From: Anaerolineae bacterium
Lineage (GTDB): Bacteria > Chloroflexota > Anaerolineae > Anaerolineales > Anaerolineaceae
Assembly (NCBI GenBank): GCA_013178185.1
Contig: JABLXC010000040.1
Coordinates: 1-32,372 of the forward strand
Direction: 5' to 3'
DNA length: 32,372 bases
Under the pieces are notes generated by a model. The model saw nothing but the letters and a program-made list of their open reading frames with translations. It was not told the origin of the DNA and ran no database searches. Numbering within the stretch: position 1 is the first letter of the stretch; every line of letters starts with the position of its first letter. Below, piece by piece: positions 7,192 to 15,719 of this stretch. Made by a program: the position numbers and the translations under genes.

Positions 7192-8229
7192 TTGAAAAAT
7201 ATTGACCTTGTAGAAGGAAAAGTTGCTTTCATTGATCAGAATAAATTACCCCATGTTTTGGATTATGTCGTTACTGATGACTATTTAGTCATTGCAGACA
7301 ACATTAAACGCCTGAGCATACGAGGCGCCCCGGCGATTGGGGTGTCGGCTGCCCTGGGGATTGCGGTAACTATTCAACGGATGGAAGAAGAAAGCCTAGC
7401 AAACCTTCAAAAGAGATTCGGGGAAATTTGCGACTTTATGGCGGTTGTGCGGCCTACTGCCGTAAATTTATCCTGGGCTGTGAACCGCATAAGAAAGAAA
7501 ATGGAAAGTTCCTCCCCTAAATCAGTAGAGGAGTTTAAGAGAATTTTGCTTCAAGAGGCAAAGGACATCAGCCAGGAATCAGAGGATGAAAGCCGCAGTA
7601 TGGGGTTGTTTGGCGCGAGTCTATTGCCGGATAACTGCCGCGTTTTGACAAATTGTAATGACGGGATGTTATGCGCCGTCTCTTATGGCACTGCGGCGGC
7701 TGCCTGGTACGTTGCCAAAGAGCAGGGCAAACAGATTGAGGTCATTGCCTGTGAAACTCGCCCTCTGATGCAAGGGGCGCGGCTTACAGCCTGGGAGTGC
7801 ATGTACAACCATATCCCTGTTACAGTTTGCACGGATTCTATGGCGGGTTATGCTATGGCTCAGGGGATGGTCGATGTCGTCATGCTGGGCGCTGACCGAA
7901 TTGCCTTGAACGGCGATACTGCAAATAAGATCGGAACCTATATGCTCGCGCTGCTTGCCAGGGCGCACGGATTGCCTTTTTATGTTGTTGCGCCTACTTC
8001 GACTTTTGATTTGACGATCGAAACTGGGCGTGAAATAAAGATTGAGCAGAGAAACCCCGAAGAAGTAACCCATTGCGGCGGTTCGCGCATCGCGCCGGAG
8101 GGCGTGAGCGTCTTGAACCCGGCGTTCGATGTAACCCCCGGGACGCTGATTACCTCCATCGTGACTGAAAAAGGGGTGATTCACTCTCCCTTCACCAACG
8201 GAAAGATCAAATCACATTGCCTGGGGTAA
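7192..8229 (+). CDS. MtnA-like pentose-1-phosphate isomerase
   Basis: This 345-residue protein of the eIF2B-alpha/MtnA family comprises methylthioribose-1-phosphate, 5-deoxyribose-1-phosphate and ribose-1,5-bisphosphate isomerases. RGAPAIGVSAALG near residue 44 is the family substrate-binding loop, Cys155 is the predicted catalytic cysteine, and Asp235 in GADRIALNGDTANKIGTY is the catalytic acid. The MtnA pattern around the cysteine is usually T-H-C-N-A-G; here it is T-N-C-N-D-G, so His and Ala are replaced. Start is TTG 7192 with GAAAGGCAGG upstream; no ATG lies close by. In this operon it probably isomerises the sugar-1-phosphate released by the phosphorylases. Whether the sugar is 5-methylthioribose, 5-deoxyribose or ribose is open, and no aldolase or methionine-salvage gene is nearby. 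Confidence 0.85.
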   Translation: MKNIDLVEGKVAFIDQNKLPHVLDYVVTDDYLVIADNIKRLSIRGAPAIGVSAALGIAVTIQRMEEESLANLQKRFGEICDFMAVVRPTAVNLSWAVNRIRKKMESSSPKSVEEFKRILLQEAKDISQESEDESRSMGLFGASLLPDNCRVLTNCNDGMLCAVSYGTAAAAWYVAKEQGKQIEVIACETRPLMQGARLTAWECMYNHIPVTVCTDSMAGYAMAQGMVDVVMLGADRIALNGDTANKIGTYMLALLARAHGLPFYVVAPTSTFDLTIETGREIKIEQRNPEEVTHCGGSRIAPEGVSVLNPAFDVTPGTLITSIVTEKGVIHSPFTNGKIKSHCLG

Positions 8230-8513
8230 CCATTGCGCTATGCTGATGGCCGCCTATCTCGAGGTGAGCGTGTTGTGCAAGGAAAGGAGGAATATAGTCA
8301 TCATACCTTTGGTTCGTCTCAGGGTTGGTGCATCGATTTATCCGAAACATAAAGGGTTGAAGCGGTGTGCAAAGCGAACGTCTAATGATCAAAGCTATTT
8401 TGAGTCCTGAAAAAGCGAAGCTTAAAGAACCCAAAATTGAAGACAAGATGCCAATCCCCTGAAGCTCATCGAGTTGAAAATATTTTTAGCCGAATAAATA
8501 GGAGAGTGGAACC
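8230..8513 (+). promoter_or_regulatory. 284-base leader before the transporter genes, possible internal promoter
   Basis: No convincing coding region is present. A possible promoter is TTGAAG (8357-8362) with TCTAAT (8381-8386), an 18-base spacer. The -10 overlaps ACGTCTAATG (8378-8387), a 9-of-10 match to one arm of the operator at 4927-4949, so the same regulator might act weakly here. No purine-riboswitch core was recognised. The leader would let the binding protein and transporter be expressed at a different level from the first three genes. Confidence 0.35.
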
Positions 8514-9596
8514 ATGTCCGTTTCTAACAAAGTTTTCAAAATCTTGTTACAAGGGGGATTGCTGATTGTTTTGCTATTTGTCTCTGCATGTGCGCCGGCA
8601 GCTACCCCAACACCGGAACCGACTGCTGCGCCCAAAAAAGTTGCGCTCGTCATTAATGGCACATTGGGCGATTTGGGTTTCTTCGACTCTGCCAATAATG
8701 GCGTTGTGAGGGCTGGCAAAGACTTTGGCATGGATGTTAAAGTCATTGAGGCAACGTACGACACCAACAAATGGGAGCCTGCGTTAATCGATGCAGCCAA
8801 TGGACCCTATGATGTCATTATTGCAGGCACTTTCAATATGAAAGAGATGATGGAGAAAGTTGCCCCCCAATTCCCCGATAAACAGTTCATCCTGTTCGAT
8901 GTTTCTGCCGACTTCGAAAAATGCCCGGATTGCAAGAATATTTATGGCATTGTGTACCGGTATAACGAAGCCGGCTATTTGGCAGGCGCATTAGCTGCCA
9001 AGGTCACATCCTCCGATATGTCTCGGGCCAATGCGGATAAGGTGGTTGGTTTTGTGGGCGGCATGGATATTCCGGTAATTCAAAACTTCCTGGTCGGTTA
9101 CGAGAAGGGAATCAAAGATACTGACCCCGAAGTCAAGCTGTTAACGGCATTTGCCGGCGACTTCAATGATCCTGCCAAGGGGAAGCAGCTCACAGAGCAA
9201 ATGGTTGACAACGGCGCGGATGTCGTTTGGGCAGTGGCAGGCGCTACAGGTCTGGGTGTTTATGAAGCTGCCCTTGAGAAGGATATCTACGCCATCGCGG
9301 TCAATGAGAATCAGGTAAAAGCTTTGCTACCCAATAATGCCGGCTACGCCGATACGATTGCAGGGGCTGCGATTGCAAATGTTGGCCAATCGCTCTACAT
9401 TGCACTGGAAAGTTATTCAAAAGGAACGATGGTAAGCGGCCAGAACGTGAGTTATGGCGTCAAGGATGGCGTCGTAGACCTGGAGAACAACGAATATTAC
9501 CAGAAAATCGTCTCTGAAGATATCCGCCAGCAGATGGAAGCCCTAAAGAAAGAGATTGTTGACGGCAAAATAGAAATTCCTTCTGTTGGAACCTAG
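8514..9596 (+). CDS. BMP/PnrA family nucleoside-binding lipoprotein
   Basis: This 360-residue ABC-transporter solute-binding lipoprotein has a hydrophobic signal segment (residues 8-25) ending in Val-Ser-Ala-Cys with lipidated Cys26. A Thr/Pro/Glu-rich linker (27-42) follows, then the Bmp domain (about 43-345). Family features are the opening strand VALVINGTLGDLGFFDSANNG, a Gly-Phe-Val-Gly-Gly hinge motif before the Ile-Gln-Asn-Phe-Leu-Val-Gly-Tyr helix, and a central Asp/Asn-lined cleft. PnrA-type members bind purine and pyrimidine nucleosides. Start ATG 8514 has GGAGAG nine bases upstream. The protein sits on the outer face of the membrane and delivers ligand to the permeases encoded just downstream. 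Nucleoside specificity follows from the family and from the salvage genes in the same operon. Confidence 0.93.
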   Translation: MSVSNKVFKILLQGGLLIVLLFVSACAPAATPTPEPTAAPKKVALVINGTLGDLGFFDSANNGVVRAGKDFGMDVKVIEATYDTNKWEPALIDAANGPYDVIIAGTFNMKEMMEKVAPQFPDKQFILFDVSADFEKCPDCKNIYGIVYRYNEAGYLAGALAAKVTSSDMSRANADKVVGFVGGMDIPVIQNFLVGYEKGIKDTDPEVKLLTAFAGDFNDPAKGKQLTEQMVDNGADVVWAVAGATGLGVYEAALEKDIYAIAVNENQVKALLPNNAGYADTIAGAAIANVGQSLYIALESYSKGTMVSGQNVSYGVKDGVVDLENNEYYQKIVSEDIRQQMEALKKEIVDGKIEIPSVGT

Positions 9597-9612
9597 TTCT
9601 ATATGGTTCTTT

Positions 9613-9643
9613 GCAGGCTCCCTGATGCTTTCAGGGAGCCTGC
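9613..9643 (+). terminator. Strong hairpin after the binding-protein gene
   Basis: Arms GCAGGCTCCCTGA (9613-9625) and TCAGGGAGCCTGC (9631-9643) form a perfect 13-bp stem with a 5-base loop. A run of five T occurs only 10 bases later (9653-9657), so termination would be partial. Its place between a solute-binding gene and its ATPase gene matches the well-known arrangement in which such a hairpin protects the upstream mRNA and lowers downstream expression. Confidence 0.65.
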
Positions 9644-9711
9644 GAGTCGCCCGTTTTTCACCGGATCAAATAAACGTGTTCATTGCCTGAAGAGGGTCGA
9701 GAATTTTGCAG

Positions 9712-11307
9712 ATGAAATTAAGAGATGCCGCGTTTTCTAATTCATCCTCCGAGGATGTTTTTGCACTCAAGCTGCAAGGTGTTTCCAAGAGTTATGGAAA
9801 TGTCAGGGCCAATCGAAATATTAATTTAAGCGTCCGTAAAGATGAAATTCATGCAATTGTGGGTGAAAACGGTGCAGGAAAAAGCACCCTGATGAAGATT
9901 ATTTATGGGACGGTTGAACCGGATAGCGGCAGACTTGAGGTTTGGGGAAAGCCCGTCCAAATTCGCTCTTCCCTGGATGCCATCCGTTTGGGTATTGGAA
10001 TGGTATTCCAGCATTTTACACTTGCCCCCAATTTAACCGTCGCCGAGAATGTTGTTTTGGGCGCGGAACCCAGCCGTTTTGGCTGGCTTCAGGCAAAAAC
10101 GATTGAAGACGTAGTGAACTCGTTGGGTTCGTCGTTTGGATTTCATGTTCCAACAAAGGCGCTGGTCAGAGATTTATCGGTTAGCCAGCAGCAGCGAGTA
10201 GAGATTCTCAAGACCTTATATCGCCGGGCAAAGCTCCTGATTTTGGATGAGCCGACTGCGGTGTTAACGCCACAAGAAACAGAAAGCCTGTTTGATATTA
10301 TCCGGAAGCTGCGCGCAGAAGGCCACACGATTATCTTCATTTCTCACAAATTATTGGAAGTCAAAGCCATTGCAGACCGGATAACAGTATTGCGGCAGGG
10401 AGAGAACGTAACAACCGTAGATGCAGAGAACGTTACCCCTGCAGATATCGCCAATCTGATGGTCGGGCGTTCTGTTCTTTCAAAAGTTACCAGAAGTTCT
10501 TCAAAACCTAAAGAGAAAGTTTGCGAAATTAAAGACCTGACCGTTCTTTCTGACGCGAAGAATGAAGTTGTCAAAAAAATTTCTTTGACCATACACGAAG
10601 GTGAAATCCTTGGCCTGGCAGGGGTGGAGGGGAATGGGCAAAGCCAGTTAATCGAGTGTATCTTTGGTTTACGTTCTCCTAAAAGCGGGCGAATACTCTT
10701 GAAGAACTGCGATATTACATCGTATTCAGTTTCACAGCGGAGAAGGCTGGGGATTGCATTTATCCCTCCAGACCGGCGGACATCCGGTGTGGCAGAACAG
10801 GCTAAAATTTTCGAAGTGCTGCTTGCAGATCGAATGAGCAGTCCCCCCTTTAGAAAAAGGATGTTTCTCGATCAGTTCCAGATAGGTCTAAAAGCAAAAG
10901 AGCTTATAAAAGAATTCGGCATCAAAACGAGCAGCCCAAATTCCCCGGTAGGCAGTCTTTCTGGAGGCAATATTCAAAAAGTGGTGCTGGCTCGAGAGAT
11001 TTCGAGTAATCCAAAGTTATTAATCGCGGCGGAACCTACGCGAGGGGTCGATGTTGCCGCAGCGGAGTTTGCTCATAACCGCTTGCTTGATGCATTGAAA
11101 CAAGGCCTGGGGATTTTGTTGCTGACTTCTGACCTGGATGAATTGGTTCTGCTCGCGAATCGAATCGCTGTTATCTACAAGGGACAAATCGTCGCCATCG
11201 AGAAAAACCGTCCAGGTCTGGACTTGAAACAAATTGGCCGCTATATGATGGGCGTTGACCGCCAGGATGCTTCTTTGCTCGCGCAGCAGGGATTTGAATC
11301 GCTCTAA
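9712..11307 (+). CDS. Nucleoside ABC transporter, fused two-domain ATPase
   Basis: This 531-residue protein carries two ABC domains, as in RbsA/YufO-type importers. Domain 1 (about 20-245) has Walker A GENGAGKST, signature LSVSQQQRVEIL and Walker B LLILDEPTA. Domain 2 (about 265-510) has the family's usual degenerate Walker A, GVEGNGQSQL, a canonical signature LSGGNIQKV and Walker B-like LLIAAEPTRGVD, in which the aspartate is replaced by alanine. One consensus and one degenerate site is normal for this group. Start ATG 9712 is the usual choice; TTG at 9706 lies at a better distance from the AGAGGG ribosome site and cannot be excluded. The protein energises uptake of the ligand captured by the BMP lipoprotein, through the two permeases that follow. 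Confidence 0.95.
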   Translation: MKLRDAAFSNSSSEDVFALKLQGVSKSYGNVRANRNINLSVRKDEIHAIVGENGAGKSTLMKIIYGTVEPDSGRLEVWGKPVQIRSSLDAIRLGIGMVFQHFTLAPNLTVAENVVLGAEPSRFGWLQAKTIEDVVNSLGSSFGFHVPTKALVRDLSVSQQQRVEILKTLYRRAKLLILDEPTAVLTPQETESLFDIIRKLRAEGHTIIFISHKLLEVKAIADRITVLRQGENVTTVDAENVTPADIANLMVGRSVLSKVTRSSSKPKEKVCEIKDLTVLSDAKNEVVKKISLTIHEGEILGLAGVEGNGQSQLIECIFGLRSPKSGRILLKNCDITSYSVSQRRRLGIAFIPPDRRTSGVAEQAKIFEVLLADRMSSPPFRKRMFLDQFQIGLKAKELIKEFGIKTSSPNSPVGSLSGGNIQKVVLAREISSNPKLLIAAEPTRGVDVAAAEFAHNRLLDALKQGLGILLLTSDLDELVLLANRIAVIYKGQIVAIEKNRPGLDLKQIGRYMMGVDRQDASLLAQQGFESL

Positions 11308-11341
11308 AGATTGGGTTGTCATTCAAACCGTGGAGAAAAAT

Positions 11342-12442
11342 GTGACATCGATACGATTGAAGATCCAGCAAATTATTGATAATGTAAAAACCCTGCCTTC
11401 GAACGATTCGTTTTCTGTTATTGTGAAAGTGGTTCTTGCCGTACTGCTTGGTCTCTTGATCGTCTATCTGGTTACTTTAGTGGTCAGCGAGAATCCCCAG
11501 GAAGCTTTTAAAGCGTTTATTACGGGGCCAATTTCTCAGCCTAATAGAATTTCTGATTGGATTACCGATGCGATCAACCTTACCATGTTGGGTCTGGCGA
11601 TCTCTATCGTTTTTCAAGCGAACCAGTTTTCATTGGGGGCTGAAGGGCAACTAATTTTTGGGGCAATGGCGGCCGGTGCGGTTGCGCTATTTTTACCTCC
11701 ATTTACAGGCCTTTTTATCGTAGGATTGATTGCCAGTGGGGTTGCAGGCTTTCTGTGGGGCGTTCTTCCGGGGGTGTTAAAGGCTTATCTCGGGAGCGAT
11801 GAAATTGTATCCACTTTGATGTTGAATTTCATTGCAGTACAAATTTACGATTTCTTGTTGCAAAATTTTTTCATGCCTCCCGGGGCAGGTGCCATTCTTT
11901 CTGATGTCTTTCCAGCGCAAGGATTACTCCCGGTCCTCGGCGGAAAGGTGCGCACCAGCGCAGGTTTAATTGTGGCCGTTCTGGCAGTGATTATCGTATG
12001 GGCCATGTTATACCGGACTCCCTATGGCTTTAACCTCCGGATGTCGGGTTTCAATGAAAAATTTGCCCAACACATTGGTCTAAATGTGAAGCAAGTGATC
12101 TGGCTTTCGATGGCTGTGTCAGGAATATTTGCCGGGATTTCAGGTGGCATTTTGGCTATGGGTGTCCATACCCGGTTGGTTCAGAGAATTTCTGGTGGAA
12201 TGGCATTCGAAGGCATTATTGTCTCTATGCTTGCCCAAAATAACCCGCTGCTGGTCCCTGTTGCAGCAGTTGCTTATAGTTATTTGAGGATCGGCGCGGA
12301 TGTGATGGAGCGAACGAGCGATGTCTCGCGAGAAATTGTCATTGTTGTACAGGCAATCATGATCCTGTTCTTGACAGTTCAGGCATTGCCGCGAATAAGA
12401 AATTTACGGTTGAAATATGCCTTTGGCAGGAAAAAGATGTAA
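11342..12442 (+). CDS. Nucleoside ABC transporter permease subunit 1
   Basis: This 366-residue inner-membrane protein has eight to ten hydrophobic segments, of the BPD_transp_2 (branched-chain/ribose/nucleoside) type. Key segments are a first helix near 25-48, ANQFSLGAEGQLIFGAMAAG around 100-120, YLGSDEIVSTLMLNFIA around 160, and GISGGILAMGVH near 265. The last three are conserved in YufP/NupP-like permeases. The start is GTG 11342, because GGAGA lies seven bases before it. An ATG further up at 11255 lies inside the ATPase gene and would add a basic tail that has no hydrophobic helix. The gap to the ATPase stop is 34 bases. It forms the pore together with the next gene product. Confidence 0.9.
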   Translation: MTSIRLKIQQIIDNVKTLPSNDSFSVIVKVVLAVLLGLLIVYLVTLVVSENPQEAFKAFITGPISQPNRISDWITDAINLTMLGLAISIVFQANQFSLGAEGQLIFGAMAAGAVALFLPPFTGLFIVGLIASGVAGFLWGVLPGVLKAYLGSDEIVSTLMLNFIAVQIYDFLLQNFFMPPGAGAILSDVFPAQGLLPVLGGKVRTSAGLIVAVLAVIIVWAMLYRTPYGFNLRMSGFNEKFAQHIGLNVKQVIWLSMAVSGIFAGISGGILAMGVHTRLVQRISGGMAFEGIIVSMLAQNNPLLVPVAAVAYSYLRIGADVMERTSDVSREIVIVVQAIMILFLTVQALPRIRNLRLKYAFGRKKM

Positions 12443-12488
12443 AACCTCCTTCTAACCTTACATCTCAATCCTAAAGGGTAGAAATCTT

Positions 12489-13433
12489 ATGGAACAAGTT
12501 ATCACTGCAATTCTTTCCGCCTCGTTTATTTATACGTTGATAAGAATTTCCACGCCGTTGATTCTTGCCGCGATGGGCGGTTTAATAGCCGATCAATCCG
12601 GCGCGATCAATATTGCCCTTGAGGGCTTGATGCTGATGGGGGCTTTTACCGCGCTCGTTTTTTCGGGCTGGTCGCAAAATTCGACCATTGGTTTGCTTAT
12701 GGCAATTGTTTCCGGGATTCTTCTAAGCGCCTTGCTGGCGCTATTTCATTTGCACCTCAAGGCTGATATCATCCTGGCGGGGATCGCGATCAATATCCTC
12801 GCTCTCGGATTAACTTCCTTTCTGATGTTTCTGATTACTGGCATCAAGGGGTATTCTTCTGGCATTGCGGTTGATGCACTTCCTAACATAAACATTCCAA
12901 TTCTTCAATCGGCGCCGTTCTTCAAAAGTTTTTCCGGTCACTCGATCATTTCTTATCTTTCCTTATTGAGCGTGGTAGGCACTTATCTTTTTCTTTACAA
13001 AACTGTATTTGGGTTAAGGTTGAGGTCTGTTGGCTCGAATCCATCTGCCGGGCTGGCTTCGGGCATTTCCGTCATTAAAATCCAATGGCTTGCCATCCTG
13101 ATCTCAGGGGCTTTGTGTGGTTTGGCTGGGGCTCAGCTTTCCATATCAACGACGAAATTGTTTGTTACAGGCATGGTGCAAGGGCGAGGTTTTATAGCCC
13201 TAGCGGCTGTTTTGCTTGGAGGCCGTAAACCGCTGCGGGTGTTTTTGGGCGCGCTGCTTTTTGGCACCTTCGATGCTCTTTCGAACACTTTTCAGGTTTT
13301 GACCAATTTTCCTTCGCAGTTCATCTATATCATCCCATATGTCGCCACTTTAATCGCGCTTGTGATCTATGGCCAGCAGTCCCGAAAAGCAAGACAGCAA
13401 GCTTCTCAAGCCGCTGAGGCGCAGGATATTTAA
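12489..13433 (+). CDS. Nucleoside ABC transporter permease subunit 2
   Basis: This 314-residue multi-helix inner-membrane protein is the partner of the preceding permease (YufQ/NupQ-like). The family hallmark SGAINIALEGLMLMGAF lies at about 40-56. ADIILAGIAINILALGLTSF (near 97) and a GRGFIALAAVLLGGRKPLRVFLGALLFG segment (near 236) match the BPD_transp_2 pattern, including the coupling-loop glycines. Start ATG 12489 has AAAGGG ten bases upstream. It lies 46 bases after the first permease and 11 bases before the purine phosphorylase, which ties transport directly to phosphorolysis. Confidence 0.92.
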   Translation: MEQVITAILSASFIYTLIRISTPLILAAMGGLIADQSGAINIALEGLMLMGAFTALVFSGWSQNSTIGLLMAIVSGILLSALLALFHLHLKADIILAGIAINILALGLTSFLMFLITGIKGYSSGIAVDALPNINIPILQSAPFFKSFSGHSIISYLSLLSVVGTYLFLYKTVFGLRLRSVGSNPSAGLASGISVIKIQWLAILISGALCGLAGAQLSISTTKLFVTGMVQGRGFIALAAVLLGGRKPLRVFLGALLFGTFDALSNTFQVLTNFPSQFIYIIPYVATLIALVIYGQQSRKARQQASQAAEAQDI

Positions 13434-13444
13434 ACAGGGACGCG

Positions 13445-14317
13445 ATGAAAAAAAACCCACGCTTGCTAGATTCATTCCTCTCTATGGTTGAGTATGAACA
13501 GGCTTCAGCTTACATCAGGAGCTGGACGAATCGCCAGCCTGAATTTGGCCTGATCCTGGGTTCCGGGTTAGGCCAGGCGTCAAGCATTATGAAAGATGAT
13601 GCGATCATTCCCTATGCCGATATTCCGCATTGGCCCATCAGCACCGTTTTGGGGCATGAGGGCAGATTGCACCTGGGATCGATCGGCAATCATTTCGGAA
13701 TAGTGATGGAGGGGCGGGTTCATTACCTGGAAGGATACCGGATGGGGCAGGTGGCCCTTCCTGTCCGTGTGATGAAACTGCTAGGTGTGAAGAATTTGAT
13801 CATCACTAATGCAGCTGGAGGGCTTAACCAGTCATTTAAAGGGGGAGACCTCATGTTGATCCGAGATCACATCAATCTGTTAGGCATGGCTGGTTTTGAC
13901 CCGTTAAGAGGCCCTAACGATGAGAATTTTGGAACCCGCTATCCCGATATGTCTTCGGTTTACGATACGGAGCTGCTTAAATTGGCTCACCGGGCTGCAA
14001 AAGAGGCCAACCTGCAGGTTCGAGAAGGGACTTATATCTGCATTTTGGGGCCAAGCTATTCGACCCCCGCAGACCTGCGCTTGCTTACGATGTTTGGAGC
14101 GGATGCAGTTGGCATGTCCACGGTTCCAGAGGCCATTACCGCCCATCATGCGGGTATCCGAATTTTGGGGATTTCTTGTATCACGGATATGAATGAGAAT
14201 TCTCTGGAGCACGAGGCGGTTTTGGAATCGGCTGCCAGGATCGGATCGAGACTTAAGAAACTCCTGGAAAAATTCTTTGAGTATTTGCCGGTGGATACCA
14301 ATAAAAATTCTCATTAG
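13445..14317 (+). CDS. Trimeric purine nucleoside phosphorylase with MTAP-like base-binding residues
   Basis: This 290-residue protein of the PNP/MTAP family performs phosphate-dependent cleavage of purine nucleosides in the cytoplasm. LILGSGLG (about 36-43) binds phosphate, VLGHEGRLHLG supplies the His near the phosphate, and MEGRVHYLEGY and ITNAAGGLN are core motifs. In human PNP the purine is read by Glu201 (in SFETVAE) and Asn243 (in LITN). Here the same positions are Ser206 (in GPSYSTPAD) and Asp248 (in CITDMN). That Ser plus Asp pair is what MTAP has (FSS and ATD), and Asp at the second site favours 6-aminopurines. Adenosine, 5'-deoxyadenosine or methylthioadenosine are therefore likelier substrates than inosine or guanosine. 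This is an inference from two positions. It follows the permease by 11 bases and precedes the pyrimidine phosphorylase by 26. Confidence 0.9.
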   Translation: MKKNPRLLDSFLSMVEYEQASAYIRSWTNRQPEFGLILGSGLGQASSIMKDDAIIPYADIPHWPISTVLGHEGRLHLGSIGNHFGIVMEGRVHYLEGYRMGQVALPVRVMKLLGVKNLIITNAAGGLNQSFKGGDLMLIRDHINLLGMAGFDPLRGPNDENFGTRYPDMSSVYDTELLKLAHRAAKEANLQVREGTYICILGPSYSTPADLRLLTMFGADAVGMSTVPEAITAHHAGIRILGISCITDMNENSLEHEAVLESAARIGSRLKKLLEKFFEYLPVDTNKNSH

Positions 14318-14343
14318 GCAGTGAGAGAGGGAGAAGAAAAACG

Positions 14344-15672
14344 ATGTTGATGGTTGATGTGATTACTCATAAGCGGGATGGCCTTGAACTGACGCAAGAG
14401 GAGATTGAATTTTTCGTGCAAGGGTTGGTTAGCGGAAAAATACCGGATTACCAGGCTTCTGCTTTCTTAATGGCTGTTTATTGGAGAGGGCTGTCCCACC
14501 GGGAAATCGTCTGGTTGACCGATGCAATGGTGCATTCGGGAGAAGTCATTGATTTATCCGAGTTAGACGGCATTAAAGTGGATAAACATAGCACCGGCGG
14601 AGTTGGCGACACGACCACAATCGTTTTGATCCCGTTGGTGGGTTCGGCTGGCGTACAAATTGGCAAGATGTCTGGAAGAGGCCTGGGGCATACGGGCGGC
14701 ACGATTGACAAGCTGGAATCGATCCCCGGTTTCAGAGTGGCTTATTCCAGGGAGGAAATGATCAAACTGGTCAAGAGCACAGGCGTAGCGATCGTTGAAC
14801 AAACTCAGAACCTCGTGCCTGCCGATAAACTGATCTATGCGCTGCGCGATGTAACCGGCACCACTGCAAGCATCGGCCTGATCGCCAGCAGTGTGATGAG
14901 CAAAAAATTGGCTTCGGGCGCAGATCGAATTTTGTTGGATGTAAAGGCGGGAAAAGGCGCCTTTTTGCCCGATTGGGATGATACCATCGCCCTTACAAAA
15001 ACGATGGTGGCTATCGGAGAAAGTTTCGGTGTTAAGACGGTGGCGGTTCTATCCAGTATGGACCAACCGTTGGGAACTAGAATTGGTAACGCGCTTGAGA
15101 TCCGGGAAGCGATTGACGTCCTTTCTGGAAAACAGCAGGGAGACCTTCTTGATCTTTGCCTCTATTTGGGCGCAGAATTGTTGATGTTATCTGGCCGCAC
15201 AAAAGACCATGAGGAAGGCGAAAAGATATTACGGGATTGTATTTCAAGCGGGGCCGCCATTAAGAAGTTTCGCGAAATGGTCAAAGCGCAAGGGGGCGAT
15301 GACCGCGTGGTGGATCACCCTGACATTTTGCCCGCTGCGCCTGTTAAATTACCATTCTATTCTGCGCTGGATGGGACGGTTCAAGGCTTCGATACCACTA
15401 AGATTGGCCAGCTTCTCATCGGTTTGGGGGTCGGGCGTGCAGCTCGCGAGGATAAGGTTGATCCTTCCGTAGGCGTTGCACTCAGAAAGCGCTGCGGCGA
15501 TCCTGTTTATCGCGGCGAAGTAATCGGTGAGGTGTATGCCCAGGACGAAAAAACGGCCCACTGGTATGGAGAGGAACTTCTGAAACTCATCACCATAGAT
15601 AATTCGGAGCCAAAATGTCTTCCCCTTATCCTGGCGAAGATAGACTCCGAAGGCGTCCATGCTGTCGCGTAA
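14344..15672 (+). CDS. pdp: Pyrimidine-nucleoside/thymidine phosphorylase
   Basis: This 442-residue protein has the length and domain order of Pdp/DeoA: a small helical domain (1-65 and about 160-190) and a large alpha/beta domain. The signature SGRGLGHTGGTIDKLESIPG near residue 110 and KHSTGGVGDTTT near 82 form the phosphate and base sites. The C-terminal part has the barrel-sandwich hammerhead (about 345-430). It splits uridine, deoxyuridine or thymidine with phosphate into base plus (deoxy)ribose-1-phosphate. Glycine-rich loop and length fit the bispecific pyrimidine type as well as DeoA; the exact preference is not read from sequence. Start ATG 14344 follows GAGGGAG; ATG 14350 is an alternative. 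It works after cytidine deaminase, encoded three genes on, and feeds pentose-1-phosphate to the isomerase. Confidence 0.93.
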   Translation: MLMVDVITHKRDGLELTQEEIEFFVQGLVSGKIPDYQASAFLMAVYWRGLSHREIVWLTDAMVHSGEVIDLSELDGIKVDKHSTGGVGDTTTIVLIPLVGSAGVQIGKMSGRGLGHTGGTIDKLESIPGFRVAYSREEMIKLVKSTGVAIVEQTQNLVPADKLIYALRDVTGTTASIGLIASSVMSKKLASGADRILLDVKAGKGAFLPDWDDTIALTKTMVAIGESFGVKTVAVLSSMDQPLGTRIGNALEIREAIDVLSGKQQGDLLDLCLYLGAELLMLSGRTKDHEEGEKILRDCISSGAAIKKFREMVKAQGGDDRVVDHPDILPAAPVKLPFYSALDGTVQGFDTTKIGQLLIGLGVGRAAREDKVDPSVGVALRKRCGDPVYRGEVIGEVYAQDEKTAHWYGEELLKLITIDNSEPKCLPLILAKIDSEGVHAVA

Positions 15673-15719
15673 TCATTTTTATCGATATTTTCTGACGAAT
15701 TTTTGGAGGTTGATCTATT

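Noticed and set aside
8230-8513. Purine riboswitch or small gene ahead of the nucleoside-binding protein
   Set aside because: No conserved riboswitch core could be recognised and no frame has a ribosome site and a plausible protein.
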